DNA of 64,000 nt, from contig NC_051442.1 in the NCBI RefSeq assembly GCF_001649575.2, positions 26,109,161 to 26,173,160 of the forward strand, given 5' to 3'. Under the pieces are notes generated by a model. The model made no database searches, was not told the DNA's origin, and worked only from the letters and a program-made list of their open reading frames with translations. Origin of the DNA: Kryptolebias marmoratus (taxonomy: Eukaryota; Chordata; Actinopteri; Cyprinodontiformes; Rivulidae). How positions within the stretch are numbered: the stretch's first letter is position 1; each line of letters starts with the position of its first letter. Below are positions 20,037 through 30,777 of the stretch, piece by piece. Made by a program: the position numbers and the translations under genes.

Positions 20037-20812
20037 TTTTAGCTCAATATCTGTAAAATTGACTGAGTTTTAGCTGCTTTTGTGCATTTCTTTTTTACTG
20101 TCAGGTGGCTGTAGCAAAGTATTTAAAACATGAGTCTGATCACATAGAGCTTAGACTATTAGTTGGGTATGAGTCTCAGCTACTACCACACCACATTTTC
20201 ACCCAGTATTGGTAGAATTGACTGAGTCAGAGACATTTTTGTCTTTTCTAAGGTCGCTTAGCTGTGGTGGACATCTTGAATGGAACTGACTCCAAAACTT
20301 AATCAGTTGAAGATGCACATCCAGATGTTACTTTCTGAGAGTTTTATTCAAATCCGCCCACTGGTTCAAGAGATATTTTGCTAACAGACAGACAGTTAAA
20401 GGAACACACACAAAACAACAACTAGGCTAAAAACATTTATTGTTCAGCCTTTGCTGGTGGGCAACAAAATGAATATTTGAACATAGTTCAGCTGAGTCAG
20501 AACAACATGAATGAACAAGACAACACCTGAAGAATACGAGAGCTGTATAGTTTATTGTCCCAACAGTAATGTCCCGTTCATGTTGCCTGAATTAAAGGTT
20601 GCCATGGAAACAGCCGAGAGGGAAGGTTGGTCCCGTTCCGGCTTCTACTTCCGGGTTCACGTGAGAGGTCGTTTCTTACATACTCCGTCTATGGAACTAA
20701 CACGATTTAGAAGTCAGCTTTTATTTTGAAAGCGCCTTGTAAGTGATATTACCGTAATACCGAGCGTTCGCGTGCCCTAAAAAACCCGCGCGAGGACTGG
20801 CTTGACCGCAGT
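20037..20812 (+). repeat. right arm of large inverted repeat
   Basis: Inverted counterpart of 14783-15555. The 72-codon frame at 20511-20729 translates identically to the frame in the left arm. Identity drops beyond about 20750 (for example GATATTACCGTAATACC here versus GATACTACCGCAATACTG opposite) and ends at about 20812 in a T-run. The arm finishes directly upstream of a CpG-rich segment. Confidence 0.9.
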
Positions 20813-21060
20813 TTTTTTTTGTTTGGGGTTTACTCTGTGAATGTGGGCAGTGGCGCGCTTTTTTCCAGCCTGGACCGGTACCGTGAGATATTCTCTAATC
20901 TTTATCGTCTGGTGTGTGTTTGAGCCGTGATGAGGAGGGAATTAAACAGCGGGTGACGCCAGACGGAGCCAGCGAAAGCTAAAGCTCATCTCCTCCAGCG
21001 GACGGTGGTCAGAGACCGCAGCCGGACCGAACAACTCCAGGTAGGCTCGCCACATTCCCG
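20813..21060 (+). promoter_or_regulatory. CpG-rich promoter / first-exon candidate
   Basis: A sharp rise in G+C and CpG spans about 20870-21060 (TGGCGCGC, GACGCCAGACGGAGCC, GCAGCCGGACCGAAC). A consensus donor ACTCCAG|GTAGGC lies at 21040/21041. This is what a host gene's non-coding first exon (about 20890-21040, plus strand) followed by an intron would look like. No downstream coding exon was recognised, so the gene is unknown. A TE promoter is possible. Confidence 0.4.
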
Positions 21061-21302
21061 GGCGGAGGCTCGTCCTGCCTCCAGGGTTTTACAGCAAGAT
21101 ATAAAGCTGAAGTGTTAACACACGTGTACGTTAACGTGTGGGTTGTGTGTGGAGAGGGAGGGGTTGGTGCTGCTCTCCCAGATACAAATCTTCATTCAGA
21201 AATGAATCGATTTAATAATTTCCTTCCCAACCAGCGTGTGTACGACAGGAATGTTAAATGTGCAGCCACGGGCTCAGCTAACAGGTCAGTGAAGTATCCT
21301 CC
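21061..21302. other. intron-like sequence
   Basis: Follows the donor. A 67-codon plus frame (21112-21315) runs into the retroposon tail and is not convincing. Confidence 0.4.
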
Positions 21303-21955
21303 CTTACTGAAGTGAAGTGAAGTGAAATTTATTTATATAGCACTTTTTAGCAGCAAGGCGATCCAAAGTGCTTTATAACACAGAAACAACAATCAGGTAC
21401 AGAAACAAATACAGATTAAAAACATCAACCATGTATAATCTGAATGAAATATGAGATAATCTAAATAAAGTCATGAAACTAAACATATCTAAACATGAGC
21501 TGAGATAGTCAAAATAGTAGCTAAGACAATCTGAATGAAATCATGATAAAGTTAAAACTCAACCAAACACCAATCAGGAATCTAACAATATCTAAAATAT
21601 GGGCTAAGATAAACTAAACTAAATGTACAGGAAGACTAAATAAGCAAACATAAACTGAAACATAATAATGCTAAACTAAAGGTACAGCATGGCTAACTAA
21701 TAGTACCAAAGGCCCGCTAAACAGCCAACATAAGAATTACTACGATAACTAGACTAACGTAGTTAAGGAAGGGAGAGAGTGGGGTGACAGACAGTGCAAG
21801 GTGTGTGTGTGTTTGTAGAGAAGTCCATGGATCACGTCACAGAGGCCATTGTCTTTGATAATATGATGGAATGTTTATCAGCCAGCCCAGAGCAGATCCA
21901 CAGATGTCCTTAGGCAGGAGGAGGGAGCAGAGCATCTTGTTAGGTCAGAGTTAAT
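21303..21955 (-). mobile_element. 5'-truncated retroposon (same family as 45691-46994)
   Basis: On the minus strand it starts AACAAGATGCTCTGCTCCC and passes through GACATCTGTGGATCTGCTCT and TCAAAGACAATGGCCTCTGT. It ends AAGCACTTTGGATCGCCTTG, then TATATAAATAAATTT and a (CACTT)n tail. It aligns with 46225-46994 over its full length, with the CA-repeat shortened. The coding-like 5' half seen at 45691-46331 is missing, as expected of 5' truncation. Confidence 0.8.
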
Positions 21956-22991
21956 CGCGTGTGTGTGTGTATTAGGACTGTAATGGTATGAGGGTTCACT
22001 ACAAGACAGATAAACAAATGCCAAATGCTACATTTTTGACAGACTAACTTCCTGAAGCAGAGATAAAGACTCCAACCAGTCTTATTTAGTGTGGAGGATC
22101 TAAAGTAGCAGGTCATGTAGAGTAAGGCAGGCTTGATCGTTTGATAAATTCACTGTAAAATAAAAAGTCATACTTAACTGTCTTCTGTTTTTTATCCAAT
22201 CTGAAGAGTAAACACTGATGCACAGGCAGTAAGTTGATAAACCCCAGGAATTCTTTGAAGAAAATTAGTCAAAAATAGAAATACAACCCCCCTCAAACAA
22301 CAACAACAACAAAAAAAAACAGATTTGATGCAAAGTACAAAGCAACACACAACTAAATTAGGACTGCCACTACTTATTTTTTCTATTTTACTATTGATTA
22401 TTAATGTATCAACTCATTTTTCCATTAACCTAGACAACACACGTTTCCCCAAAAGATCATAATCAACAATTTTGTTTAACTTAATTTTATTTTAAAATGT
22501 CAACTTTGGCATTTACAGTAAGCCACAAAATGTATACAAAGTCATGCAAATTAAAATACAAAATTTAGGTTTAAAGTTCCAACTCCAGTATAAAAAAAGT
22601 TCTCATGTATGCAGTGTGTATGCAAGCCTGAATATCCATTATTTGAACTAGTGTAACTATCCCTTTCAAGAGTTTTGACCTGTAAATAAATATACAATTC
22701 ATATCCAAACTTGAACATGCGGTGTTACACCCTGACTGTGTGCAGTCCACCTCATTTATTTCCAGCAGCATCACCTCTGCCTGGACTCCTGACAGCAGCT
22801 GGCCCACTGTTGTGTTATAGCTCAGCAAAGATCAGTGTGATTTATTTGTGAAAATTTGCAACAATTTCAGTGAAAAAATAATCCTAAAATAAAAGAAGAC
22901 AAGCTTATTTTAAGGGAAATATTTGTTTAAAAAAATGCAAAAAGAACCAAGAGAAAAAGAAAGCACCATTGTTGATTAAAATGATTTCTTC
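21956..22991. other. non-coding, no gene recognised
   Basis: AT-rich sequence with A-runs. An 85-codon minus frame at 22571-22828 has no family match. Confidence 0.5.
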
Positions 22992-23586
22992 GGGTGCGTT
23001 CACACCAGGCCTGTTTAGTCTGCTGTAATCGAACTTTGGTTTGTTTGCCTAGAAAGTCTGGTTCGTTTGGGGAGGTGTGAACGCGCAATCGAACTCTGAT
23101 ACGGACCAAAAAAGCGAACAAAAGCTAGGTCTCAGTTCGGTTGAAGTGAACTCTGGTGTGGTTCAAATGCATATGTGAACGCAAGCCGCTCCAAAAGCAG
23201 GAAGCAAACTATAGCACAGGGACTTCTGGGTAAATACAACCAAAACAAACGCTCATTTCTACCACTAGCAGGAGAAATGGCTCGTGGTCAGACGTGCAGA
23301 CAAAACGGAAATCCTAAAATTTGACGCCACTTCATTTTTGTTTTCTTTTCCAGAAGAAGGAAGCCATGCTCAGTGTCTTCTTCAGAGGTTTTTGTGTCGT
23401 TTCATTCAGTAGTTCTTGGTGCAGCGCCACCACAGGCGAGGGGGGGAACAGGTTGCTGAAAGGGTTTGGCTCGATTGACTCAGTGCAGTGTGAATGAGAA
23501 CCGCACCAGCTGAAAATGGAACAAATGTTGACATTTTGTTCCCCAATCGAACTGAGTCTACCAGACTATCAGGTGTGAATGCACCC
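22992..23586. mobile_element. MITE with GGGTGCRTTCACACC ends, 595 bp
   Basis: The left end GGGTGCGTTCACACCAG is mirrored by the right end, whose reverse complement is GGGTGCATTCACACCTG. The interior carries GAACGCGCAATCGAACTC-type strings typical of this common fish element. No transposase is present. Flanks give no clear target duplication. Confidence 0.75.
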
Positions 23587-24069
23587 TATGTCAATCTGCA
23601 TTTGAAATACGGATTCTGGCATCATTTTACGATTGACCAAAACAGCAAAAAGTTGAAGCGCCAAAAAAGCAGGAGGAGGAGTTAAATTATCACCCTGACA
23701 CATCATGGCACCTGTTTCACAATCGACTATTAAACACACACTCACCAACACATTAATCTGCTTTTATTTTTATTTATCAGTGAGAGCTGCAGTTTTCTCC
23801 TGCATATCTCATGTCTGCGATTTCTGTGAAGGAGAGACCGAATGAATTTAAACCCCTGTTTATTCACTGTTAGGGTTATAAACTGAACTGACAATAATTG
23901 TGATAACAATTTTTCTCCTCTCCTGCTTTGTGCGCTCTCACTTTGCACTGTAGCTCCTCAGGAAAGTAAGTTGTTTAAAGACTCTTTTTTTTTTTTTTTG
24001 CAGGATCCAGCTTTGAAAATTGTGTGTTGTAACAATAATGGCATAACTGTTGTATCAGTTGTAATGAAA
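23587..24069. other. non-coding, no gene recognised
   Basis: Contains a (T)n run near 23985-23999. Short frames on both strands have no support. Confidence 0.45.
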
Positions 24070-24260
24070 ATAGGAGACGATGGTTAAATTCACAAACTTT
24101 ATTACAGCAACTGTACCATTATGCCAGACCCCATTACAGAATACAATGTTGTCTCGGCTCTTCTGTATCTTACTCTGCATTTCTTCTTTTCACACAGTCT
24201 CAAGAATTAATAACAGAACAGAAATGTATTCACTGTATAACCTAAGGAGCTGTTTATATT
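24070..24260 (-). repeat. coding-like repeat, copy 1
   Basis: The minus strand can be read EEMQSKIQKSRDNIVFCNGV then HNGTVAVIKFVN. The copy at 28965-29175 reads EILSKIHRIQNNTVFCHGI then RNGTITVTKFMDS. Differences are largely conservative at the protein level, suggesting descent from one coding sequence. The family is not recognised. Confidence 0.45.
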
Positions 24261-25257
24261 ACTCTGTTTTTGAGTCAATCCGTAGATTTTTCTTCTGCGG
24301 TTCAGCCATTCGTGTACAGGACAACAGCGCTTGTATCCTCTGAAGCCAAAGCTTTCTGAATCAAGGTCTCTGAGTGGAGTTTTTTGGACACTTGCATTTG
24401 CATTTCTAAGGAAGCCGCAAAGTGTGGAATCGCACATGCGCACCACAGGCAGCGGCAGTCATAAGCTATTCTGCACTTGCACAACAACAGTAATGACAGC
24501 AGACGGCAGAGTGCTGTGTATGTTACTCACCCTTTTCAACATGTAGCAGCAACCCAACCTCACCGTCGATCCAAACAAACATCCACGTTTTCACCATTTT
24601 AGAGGTATCTGTTTACATGCTCCAGACTGTATGTGCGACCCGCTGAAAGCCCAACAGCAGTGTTGATATATGATAATTACCATTTTTATAACAGTTTTTT
24701 TGGTTATGTCCCCCTCCTTTTATGTGTACATGTTCACCAGTCACAATCAACAACTAATCCTACAACTTCCCCCCCTCTAAGAAAGCACATGTATGATAGT
24801 TGGGGTCAAAATACAATAATTACAAAGTGGCAGTATTTTCTATCTGGCAACCCTGTCTGACAGAAACTACATCAAATTCTATGAACACAGACGTATCCAT
24901 GTAAACATGTTTTTTTTTTCTTGTTGATTTGCCTCAATAAACATAAAAAAACACTAACATTTGAGACATTTCCTGTTGTGTAAGCAGGGCCTGAGGACAC
25001 AACCTCTCTCCTGTTATCAAAACAAAGACCATTATTTACTTTAAGCAAAAGTAGCATTTTCTAAAAAAAATTATCACTTTAAGGCAAAATAAGTGTCTGC
25101 AGTTTATCTTTAACAATTCAGTTGGCAGCAGGTCCTGTTATTTGTAAATAAAGTCTATTTCATGAAACACAAAACACTGTCAAAATTACAACTGAAATTA
25201 GCTCAAAAGCACAGGACTTTTGCTCACATTCTTTCACTTTTTCGCCACTAATTTTTT
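24261..25257. other. non-coding, no gene recognised
   Basis: Mixed sequence with short overlapping frames at 24207-24860 on both strands, none with a recognisable domain. Confidence 0.45.
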
Positions 25258-25712
25258 TTAAGCAACTTCATTTATCACAGTCTTTTGTCCAGGTTGATGC
25301 ATATTTTTCCCTTTGCAGAACAGTTTGTTTTGTTGTACAATTTGGGCTGAGGGATTCTGCTGTTTCAGTCTTTGGTGTTTCATCTGGGCAAAGCGGCAGT
25401 GGTGCTGCATTCCACCTTTTCCCATCATGTAGGACAAGTGAGCTCTACTTGGTCTCTCCTTTTCCCACATGAAGAGTCTTCTGCACTCTGTGACTTTTGT
25501 GTGTTTGTCCTTTCTTTTTGTTTGTATAATGTGCAGTTTGGGCTTGTTGTAGAACCACTTCATCTCTAACACCGTCGCACAGTCTGTTGTTCTTAGGTGG
25601 AGGCAGGATGTACAGTTTTGTCCTCATTGGTCTTCCTTTGAGGAGCTGGAAAGGGGATTTACCAGTTGTGGCACGAGGTGAAGCCTTGTAGCATTTCAGT
25701 ATCTCCAGGCTT
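25258..25712 (-). pseudogene. Ty3/Gypsy integrase C-terminal part
   Basis: The frame includes LEILKCYKASPRATTGKSPF, then QLLKGRPMRTKLYILPPPKN. This is the conserved stretch between the integrase DDE core and its C-terminal domain (Y-R-A-S-P-H-x-T-T-G-x-S-P type). A run VRDEVVLQQAQTAHYTNKKK follows. It is the downstream continuation of the integrase at 27728-28560, separated by a piggyBac remnant. Its upstream edge at about 25712 abuts piggyBac coding sequence directly. Confidence 0.8.
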
Positions 25713-25717
25713 CCAAA

Positions 25718-26991
25718 GTTGTAAGGCCAGTCTTGTTTCCAGTAATCAGCTCTGTGGTGCACACTTAAAAGGCCAATGAAAACAATAATTGCCATGAAGA
25801 TGTAAGACTCTCTTGGTCACAGCTGTCCGCTGAAATTTTGGCCAGCCTCCTCCTTTTTGGCAGCTTTGGCATTGGTGTTTGTGATAGGTGTATGTGCCAC
25901 AGATGCACTGAAGAGCAGCTGGAAGAATGAGAGAGGAGACCACACTGCTGTTCTGTCAAACCTAGGGCCAGGTTTTCCCACTGGTGTAAACCTCATAGTC
26001 TGGATCCCTGTTCTCCTCATCTCTGCCATGCCTCTTAGTTACCTCCTCATCAGAAGATCCTTGGTGCTGAACCTTAGCAGTAGTCCTTCTTGTTTTAACC
26101 TTTGGGCTGTTTTTGTTGAGGTGACTCATTGTCATCATTCTCACTTCTGCAAAAAAGAAAGTTATTTAAGGACCAAGACAACAATCAAACAAAAGTAACT
26201 CTGCGAAAAAGATTGAAATTACATACCTCTCAGGGCGCAGGACAGGGGGAGATGAGACAGGAAGCATAACTCGGCCATAAGGCGACAGAGCAGAGGTGGG
26301 GGGCCTTGGGGGTTCATAGTCATCTTTATTACTATTGAAACAAATATTTGTTAATTGACAGAGACAAATGAGCGCATTATAAAATGTACTCTAACTTAGA
26401 TTACAGATCTTTCAGGCTGCTGCAGCACAGGGGGAGTTGAGGCAGGGCTTTTGGGGTTTATCATCATCGTCATCATCATCATCATCATCAAAAATAAATG
26501 AAGAATATTTCTTCATTGGCAATCAGGAATAAATGTATGCATTTACTACAGGCAAAAAGAAACAAAGGGTTCAAAACAATGCAACCATTTTACTTACTCC
26601 AGCTGCCATTGTGTGAGAGGCAGAGGGAGGAGGGGGAACAAATAATACAGCAACATCAGTTTAGCCTACTTTCACTGCAGGGATTAGTATTATATTTATT
26701 ATGAACAACTATAAAGCAGTAATGTGAAAAATATTTTGATGAAAAACAATCTATAAATACTGTTCAGCAATAAAACTAAAATTGCATACCTTTCAGGTAG
26801 CGACATTTTGTAAACTGAATCATCGCCATTGTTTTGATCCAGATAAATAAAGTCTTCCTCGTCATACGAAGAATCCAGGGCACACACAGTCTATCATAAT
26901 TAGCTCCAACACTTCCTCTGCTGTGTAAAACTTTGTGTTTGGACATTTCTCTCAAAAATAAACTGTCAGCAACATAAACAAACTTGTGCAT
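25718..26991 (-). pseudogene. piggyBac-like transposase, N-terminal half, several exons
   Basis: The start MSKHK (26946) is followed, one frameshift later, by KFYTAEEVLELIMID, then acidic DSSYDEEDFIYLDQNN ending LPER at a donor GTATGC (about 26788). Further short exon-like pieces are bounded by AG and GTATGT at about 26335-26228. A last exon from an acceptor TTTTTTGCAG (about 26147) has EENRDPDYEVYTSGK, then RFTPVGKPGPRFDRTAVWSP with PLSFFQLLFSASV. It ends YIFMAIIVFIGLLSVHHRADYW-like sequence, resembling the start of the DDE_Tnp_1_7 domain. Frameshifts and stops are numerous. The family call rests on these segments plus the TTAACCC end. Confidence 0.55.
26460..26491. repeat. (ATC)n microsatellite
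   Basis: A short trinucleotide run, read as a poly-Asp tract in one minus-strand frame of the piggyBac remnant. Confidence 0.8.
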
Positions 26992-27614
26992 AAAGCTCCT
27001 TTACCCTTTCGTATGTCCGCCCAGCTTACGCAGGGCTATAACTCTAGTTTGAATTGGGTGATTTGCACAAATGACCCCACCTTTAAATCCTTAGATCCAA
27101 TAGAATCACACTTACATACTCATGTTTATGTGAATCCCACCAATCAAATGAAGAAGGCGAAAACACGTGACACAGATTGAGTCACAGTCGCCTATGTCCG
27201 CTTAAATCCTTGTAATCAGTGGTCGAATGAATGGGAAAATGCTCAAAGCATGCTGGGACATGTAGCTGCTCAGTTAATGTGGGTTTACCATGGTGGATAT
27301 AAAATTCAGAGACAAAACAGCAAAGGTAAGACAGATTTTTATGGCTTTCAAACATGAGGCATAATTCTGGTTTTCTTTTGCTGGTGGTTTAGTGAATCCT
27401 GGTTGAATTGTGATGAAACTTATAGTTTTGGAATCTGTGAGATCCCTGCTTTCTGTACTCATATTGGTTGTTTGTGTACATGCCGTGGTGTAAAGAGCTG
27501 AGACAAAGTTTTGATTTACGTCACTTAGTGCAATTTGTTTACTTTCTAATTCAACTGTTTGTGGTTTTTCTGTGTTTGGTGGTCATAGAAATGTTTTTGA
27601 GCTTTTATTCAGCG

Positions 27615-27649
27615 AAACATAGACGTGTGAATACCACACGTCTATGTTT
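27615..27649. repeat. perfect palindrome, 15-bp stem and 5-base loop
   Basis: AAACATAGACGTGTG, loop AATAC, then CACACGTCTATGTTT. It lies close to the piggyBac 5' end. It could be a subterminal transposase-binding palindrome or a cruciform-forming site. Confidence 0.9.
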
Positions 27650-27727
27650 AAATAACAGAGCTTGTGGTTGCAGAAGTAGGAAACGGGAAGTGCAACTCCG
27701 CCCCCAGTAACGTGAGCGGTGGGTTAA

Positions 27728-28560
27728 AGCATTCCACACATCCATTTACCGGAGGATGGTGTACACTTGTTTTGATGTGTGTAATGCCACATTCACTCAT
27801 AAAATCAGCCAAAGCACAAGATGTAAACTGTGGTCCATTATCAGTTGTGATGGTCCAAGAGTTTCCTTGACATGCAAAAACAGAAGTTAGAAATGCCATG
27901 ACATTGTTTGTTGTAGCATTAGACGTAAATCCAAAACAGGTTAAAAAACAAAAACAACTGGACTTTTATTCTGTAGCTGAAGATGTTTTGCTTCTCATCT
28001 GAGGAGCTTTCTCAATTTAAAAGGGGTAAATGCAGCTTCAGGCATTTGGTGAAATAATCAACAAGGGTGATGACAGACCTTCATTTGTAAGCTCCATGTT
28101 CAAATGGACCTACAATGTTGTCAGCAACGAGTTGAATTGGATCCTCTGGAAACCTGACAGGTTGTAATGGGGGCAGGTGAAACACCAGCGGTTTTGTCAC
28201 ACTTCTTCCAGATACTTCATGATGACAAGACTGTAGAGACCAAATCGTCCATATGGGCCACCAGTAAAGTTCTCTGAGGCTTTGTTTATTGCAAACCATG
28301 CCCTGGTGTCCTTTATGAGCCAGGTGCACAACCTTTTCTCAGAGTTTGGGGGACTACAAGACGTTTTCCTCTGAATATCAGTGGTGACTCTGTAGCCAGT
28401 TCATGATGCACAAAGACGGAAGGTTTGACTTCTTCTGGATGGTGCTTCTTCACTTTAGGCTAGCTTTGTAAGTTCAGGACCAGTGTAAGGTCCTCCTCCA
28501 GCAGTAACCTTTCTCTCACAGCACTGAGATAAGCATTAGATCTGATCATCAGATCTTTTA
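27728..28560 (-). pseudogene. Ty3/Gypsy integrase, zinc-binding and core domains
   Basis: Read downward. VKPSVFVHHE, RGKRLVVPQTLR and HLAHKGHQGMVCNKQSLREL lead to YWWP (the H2C2 zinc-binding region, about 28330-28250). A string around VADNIVGPFEHGAY (about 28100) holds the first core Asp. TTDNGPQFTSCALADFMSEC (second Asp, about 27845) is followed by SVHHPPVNGCVECFN with the catalytic Glu (about 27740). A 100-bp foreign piece sits at about 27925-28030 between the two Asp. The reading ends at the TTAA of the piggyBac insertion. Integrase joins retrotransposon DNA to the genome; this copy cannot. Confidence 0.85.
27925..28030. repeat. small insertion with GAAGATGTTTTGCTTCTCATC motif
   Basis: A dispersed fish motif (AGATGTTTTGCTTCTCATC, then a GAGGAGCTTTCTCA string) interrupts the Gypsy integrase core. 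A related string occurs at about 31333-31372 (AGACATTTCACTTCTCATCC). Confidence 0.55.
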
Positions 28561-28964
28561 TTAGTTAACTTTTCACAAGTCCAAAACCACATGGTGCAGC
28601 TAAAGCACTGAGTCTTGTGGTTTAATCGCTGCGCTAAGCATGTTGCCTAATTGTGTCTACACACCAATACATTAACTTTGAGGACAAAATGTCTTTCAAA
28701 TGTATAACTTGTTTTGGTAGTGTTTAGAACAGATGTTCCTCTGGACCCAAGCAGTGTAATGGCATGTGATCTTTCACCTGGCCATTTGTTTCCTGCAGCA
28801 TTAATGATGAAAATGTAATCGTCAAATATTTTCCGCCATGTTGTAAATGAGGCTCACCAGCGTGATGCAGGAAAAGCGATGAACTCTGTATTGAAGCACT
28901 CATCCTCGTCACCAGTTTTGTTGTGGTGGTTGTAATAAAATAGAAGACCGCAGTTATCCATGAA
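28561..28964. other. unassigned
   Basis: It lies upstream of the integrase on the minus strand, where Gypsy RNase H would be expected, but no RNase H motif is readable. Confidence 0.4.
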
Positions 28965-29175
28965 TCCATGAACTTTGTTACAGTAATTGTGCCATTACGC
29001 CAAATACCATGACAGAATACAGTGTTGTTTTGTATCCTGTGTATCTTACTCAGTATTTCTTCATCTTGCAGTCTCCTCTGTTCTACACTATCACAGCAGT
29101 GCCCTCTGTAATAACAGAACAGAACATAAATGCATTCACTGTGTAAGCCTAAGAATACATTAACCATGTCTGTTC
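28965..29175 (-). repeat. coding-like repeat, copy 2
   Basis: The reading EILSKIHRIQNNTVFCHGIW lies within a 169-codon minus frame (29233-28724). It shares protein-level wording with 24070-24260. The surrounding open frame outside the shared part is not conserved, so the long frame is probably fortuitous. Confidence 0.45.
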
Positions 29176-29233
29176 TCAATATTTTAAAGATGCTTACCGT
29201 CAAAAAAGCAGTCAGTATTTCATCTTTTAGCAT

Positions 29234-30777
29234 TTTATTTTAAAAACTGTTGCTTAGAACAAACAAACAAACAAAAAAACAATAAAGAAAACAGAACAAA
29301 GCTAGTGGGACATCAGATCTCTACAGGGGAACAAATCTTGATACAACACAGCCACAGTGTAATTGAACATGGGCCTAAATTGTGGTCACAGTTTAATCAA
29401 ACATTTATTTACTGAAAATGCAGCAGACAGACAACCTGTCTAACCTTATATATTTATTAGGCAGCTTTAAAAACTTAAAGGTTTATTTTTTCCTGCTGGC
29501 TCCTCCCAGCCCCTCTGTGTGCATGTGCATGTGTGAGCTGACCAAGCTGGTTGCTTGGTCACAAACACTCAGAATTCAGTGAGACTGCAAAGGAAAATTA
29601 ACCTTTTCTGCAGTTTTGTAGCAGCCCAGCGAGATACTGGTTTTGTATGGTAAGGTATACGGAAATATGGCCACTGGCACATCAAACTGATTTGTGATAG
29701 ATTGTCATTTGTAGTTGTTCATTATCACAGTTAATTGATGAAATTGTCAAAGTGTTGAGCTTTTGAAGGCAGTCTGATTTCTGGCATGTTCCACAGTGAT
29801 GTCCACAGCTGGATGAAGTCTGTAAAGACTGAGTGTTCATCAGCTGAGAGTTGGATCTGCTGTAGAAACGAGAAGGGACAGAAGAGAAAATGAAAAATAA
29901 GATCTGCTTTATCTGTTTGGCATTCTCTTTTGAATGAATAGATGTGAAGTGTTGAATTCCAAACAAGGTAGTGTCTGAAAGCTGCCCCCTCCCTCACTGG
30001 TTATTTGATCCACAGTTCCCATAGAACTAAGAAGCTTCACTCCTTGTATCAGTTTACTATATAATAAGACTTTCATCCTTATTTAACCTCCCAATCCATC
30101 AACAAACAGTGAAGGACATGCATGTAAACTTGTGTTAAAATTTAAGCACAGTGCCTACACAAAGTATTCACCTCCTTCAATGACAAGTTTAAGATTATTT
30201 TAAGAGAAATATTTGTTTGAAGAAAAATTGTCAGAGTAAGGGTCAGCTGCTTAAAGAACCAAGAAAACAAAATAACAGAACAATTGTCACCACCATTTTG
30301 AATACAGTGATTTCTTAATTGCTCTAAATTAAAAAAATGGACTCTGGCATCAATTTAAGATTAACCAAAACAAACTAAGTTCAAAAGAAATAAAATGCAT
30401 AAAAATAAAAAAAAATCATGCTGAAAAATATATTTTGACTGATGATCGCCAGTAGAAAAATTTTAGAATATTACCCAACCCTACGGTCAAAATAACTAAT
30501 TAGTAGCAAATCAAGATTTGAGTTCCCCCTTATTGGCTGGAACACTTTACAAGCCATGGTTCATTAGATTTTCTACCATCACTGTCATGGCTCAGTGCTT
30601 AGCGAAAGTCTAATCACAGCTGTGTGTGTGCGTGTGTGCGTGAAAAGTAACACTAACCTGCCTGTATTTGTGCGACTGCAGCAGCATTCCCAGCATGCCA
30701 GTACTTGGTGTATTTTCTGATTTGATCATCTTGTTTATGTCAATCATGTGACAAAATACATGTTTTTTTACTTACAG
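29234..30777. other. non-coding, no gene recognised
   Basis: Includes A-rich tracts and a GT-rich patch near 30620. No coding or RNA gene visible. Confidence 0.5.

Larger units (their letters stand above)
25713..27723 (-). mobile_element. piggyBac-type DNA transposon remnant
   Basis: The 5' end at 27723 reads TTAACCCACCGCTCACG on the minus strand. TTAA is the piggyBac target and CCC the usual terminal bases. A leader of about 730 bp precedes broken coding exons (see 25718-26991). The 3' half, including the DDE catalytic region and the right terminal repeat, is missing. A perfect 15-bp-stem palindrome lies at 27615-27649, about 75 bp inside the 5' end. Confidence 0.6.

Noticed and set aside
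27648..27651. TTAA at the palindrome as the piggyBac border
   Set aside because: The TTAA at 27724-27727 is followed by CCC on the element strand and falls exactly where Gypsy integrase reading stops, so it is the better border.
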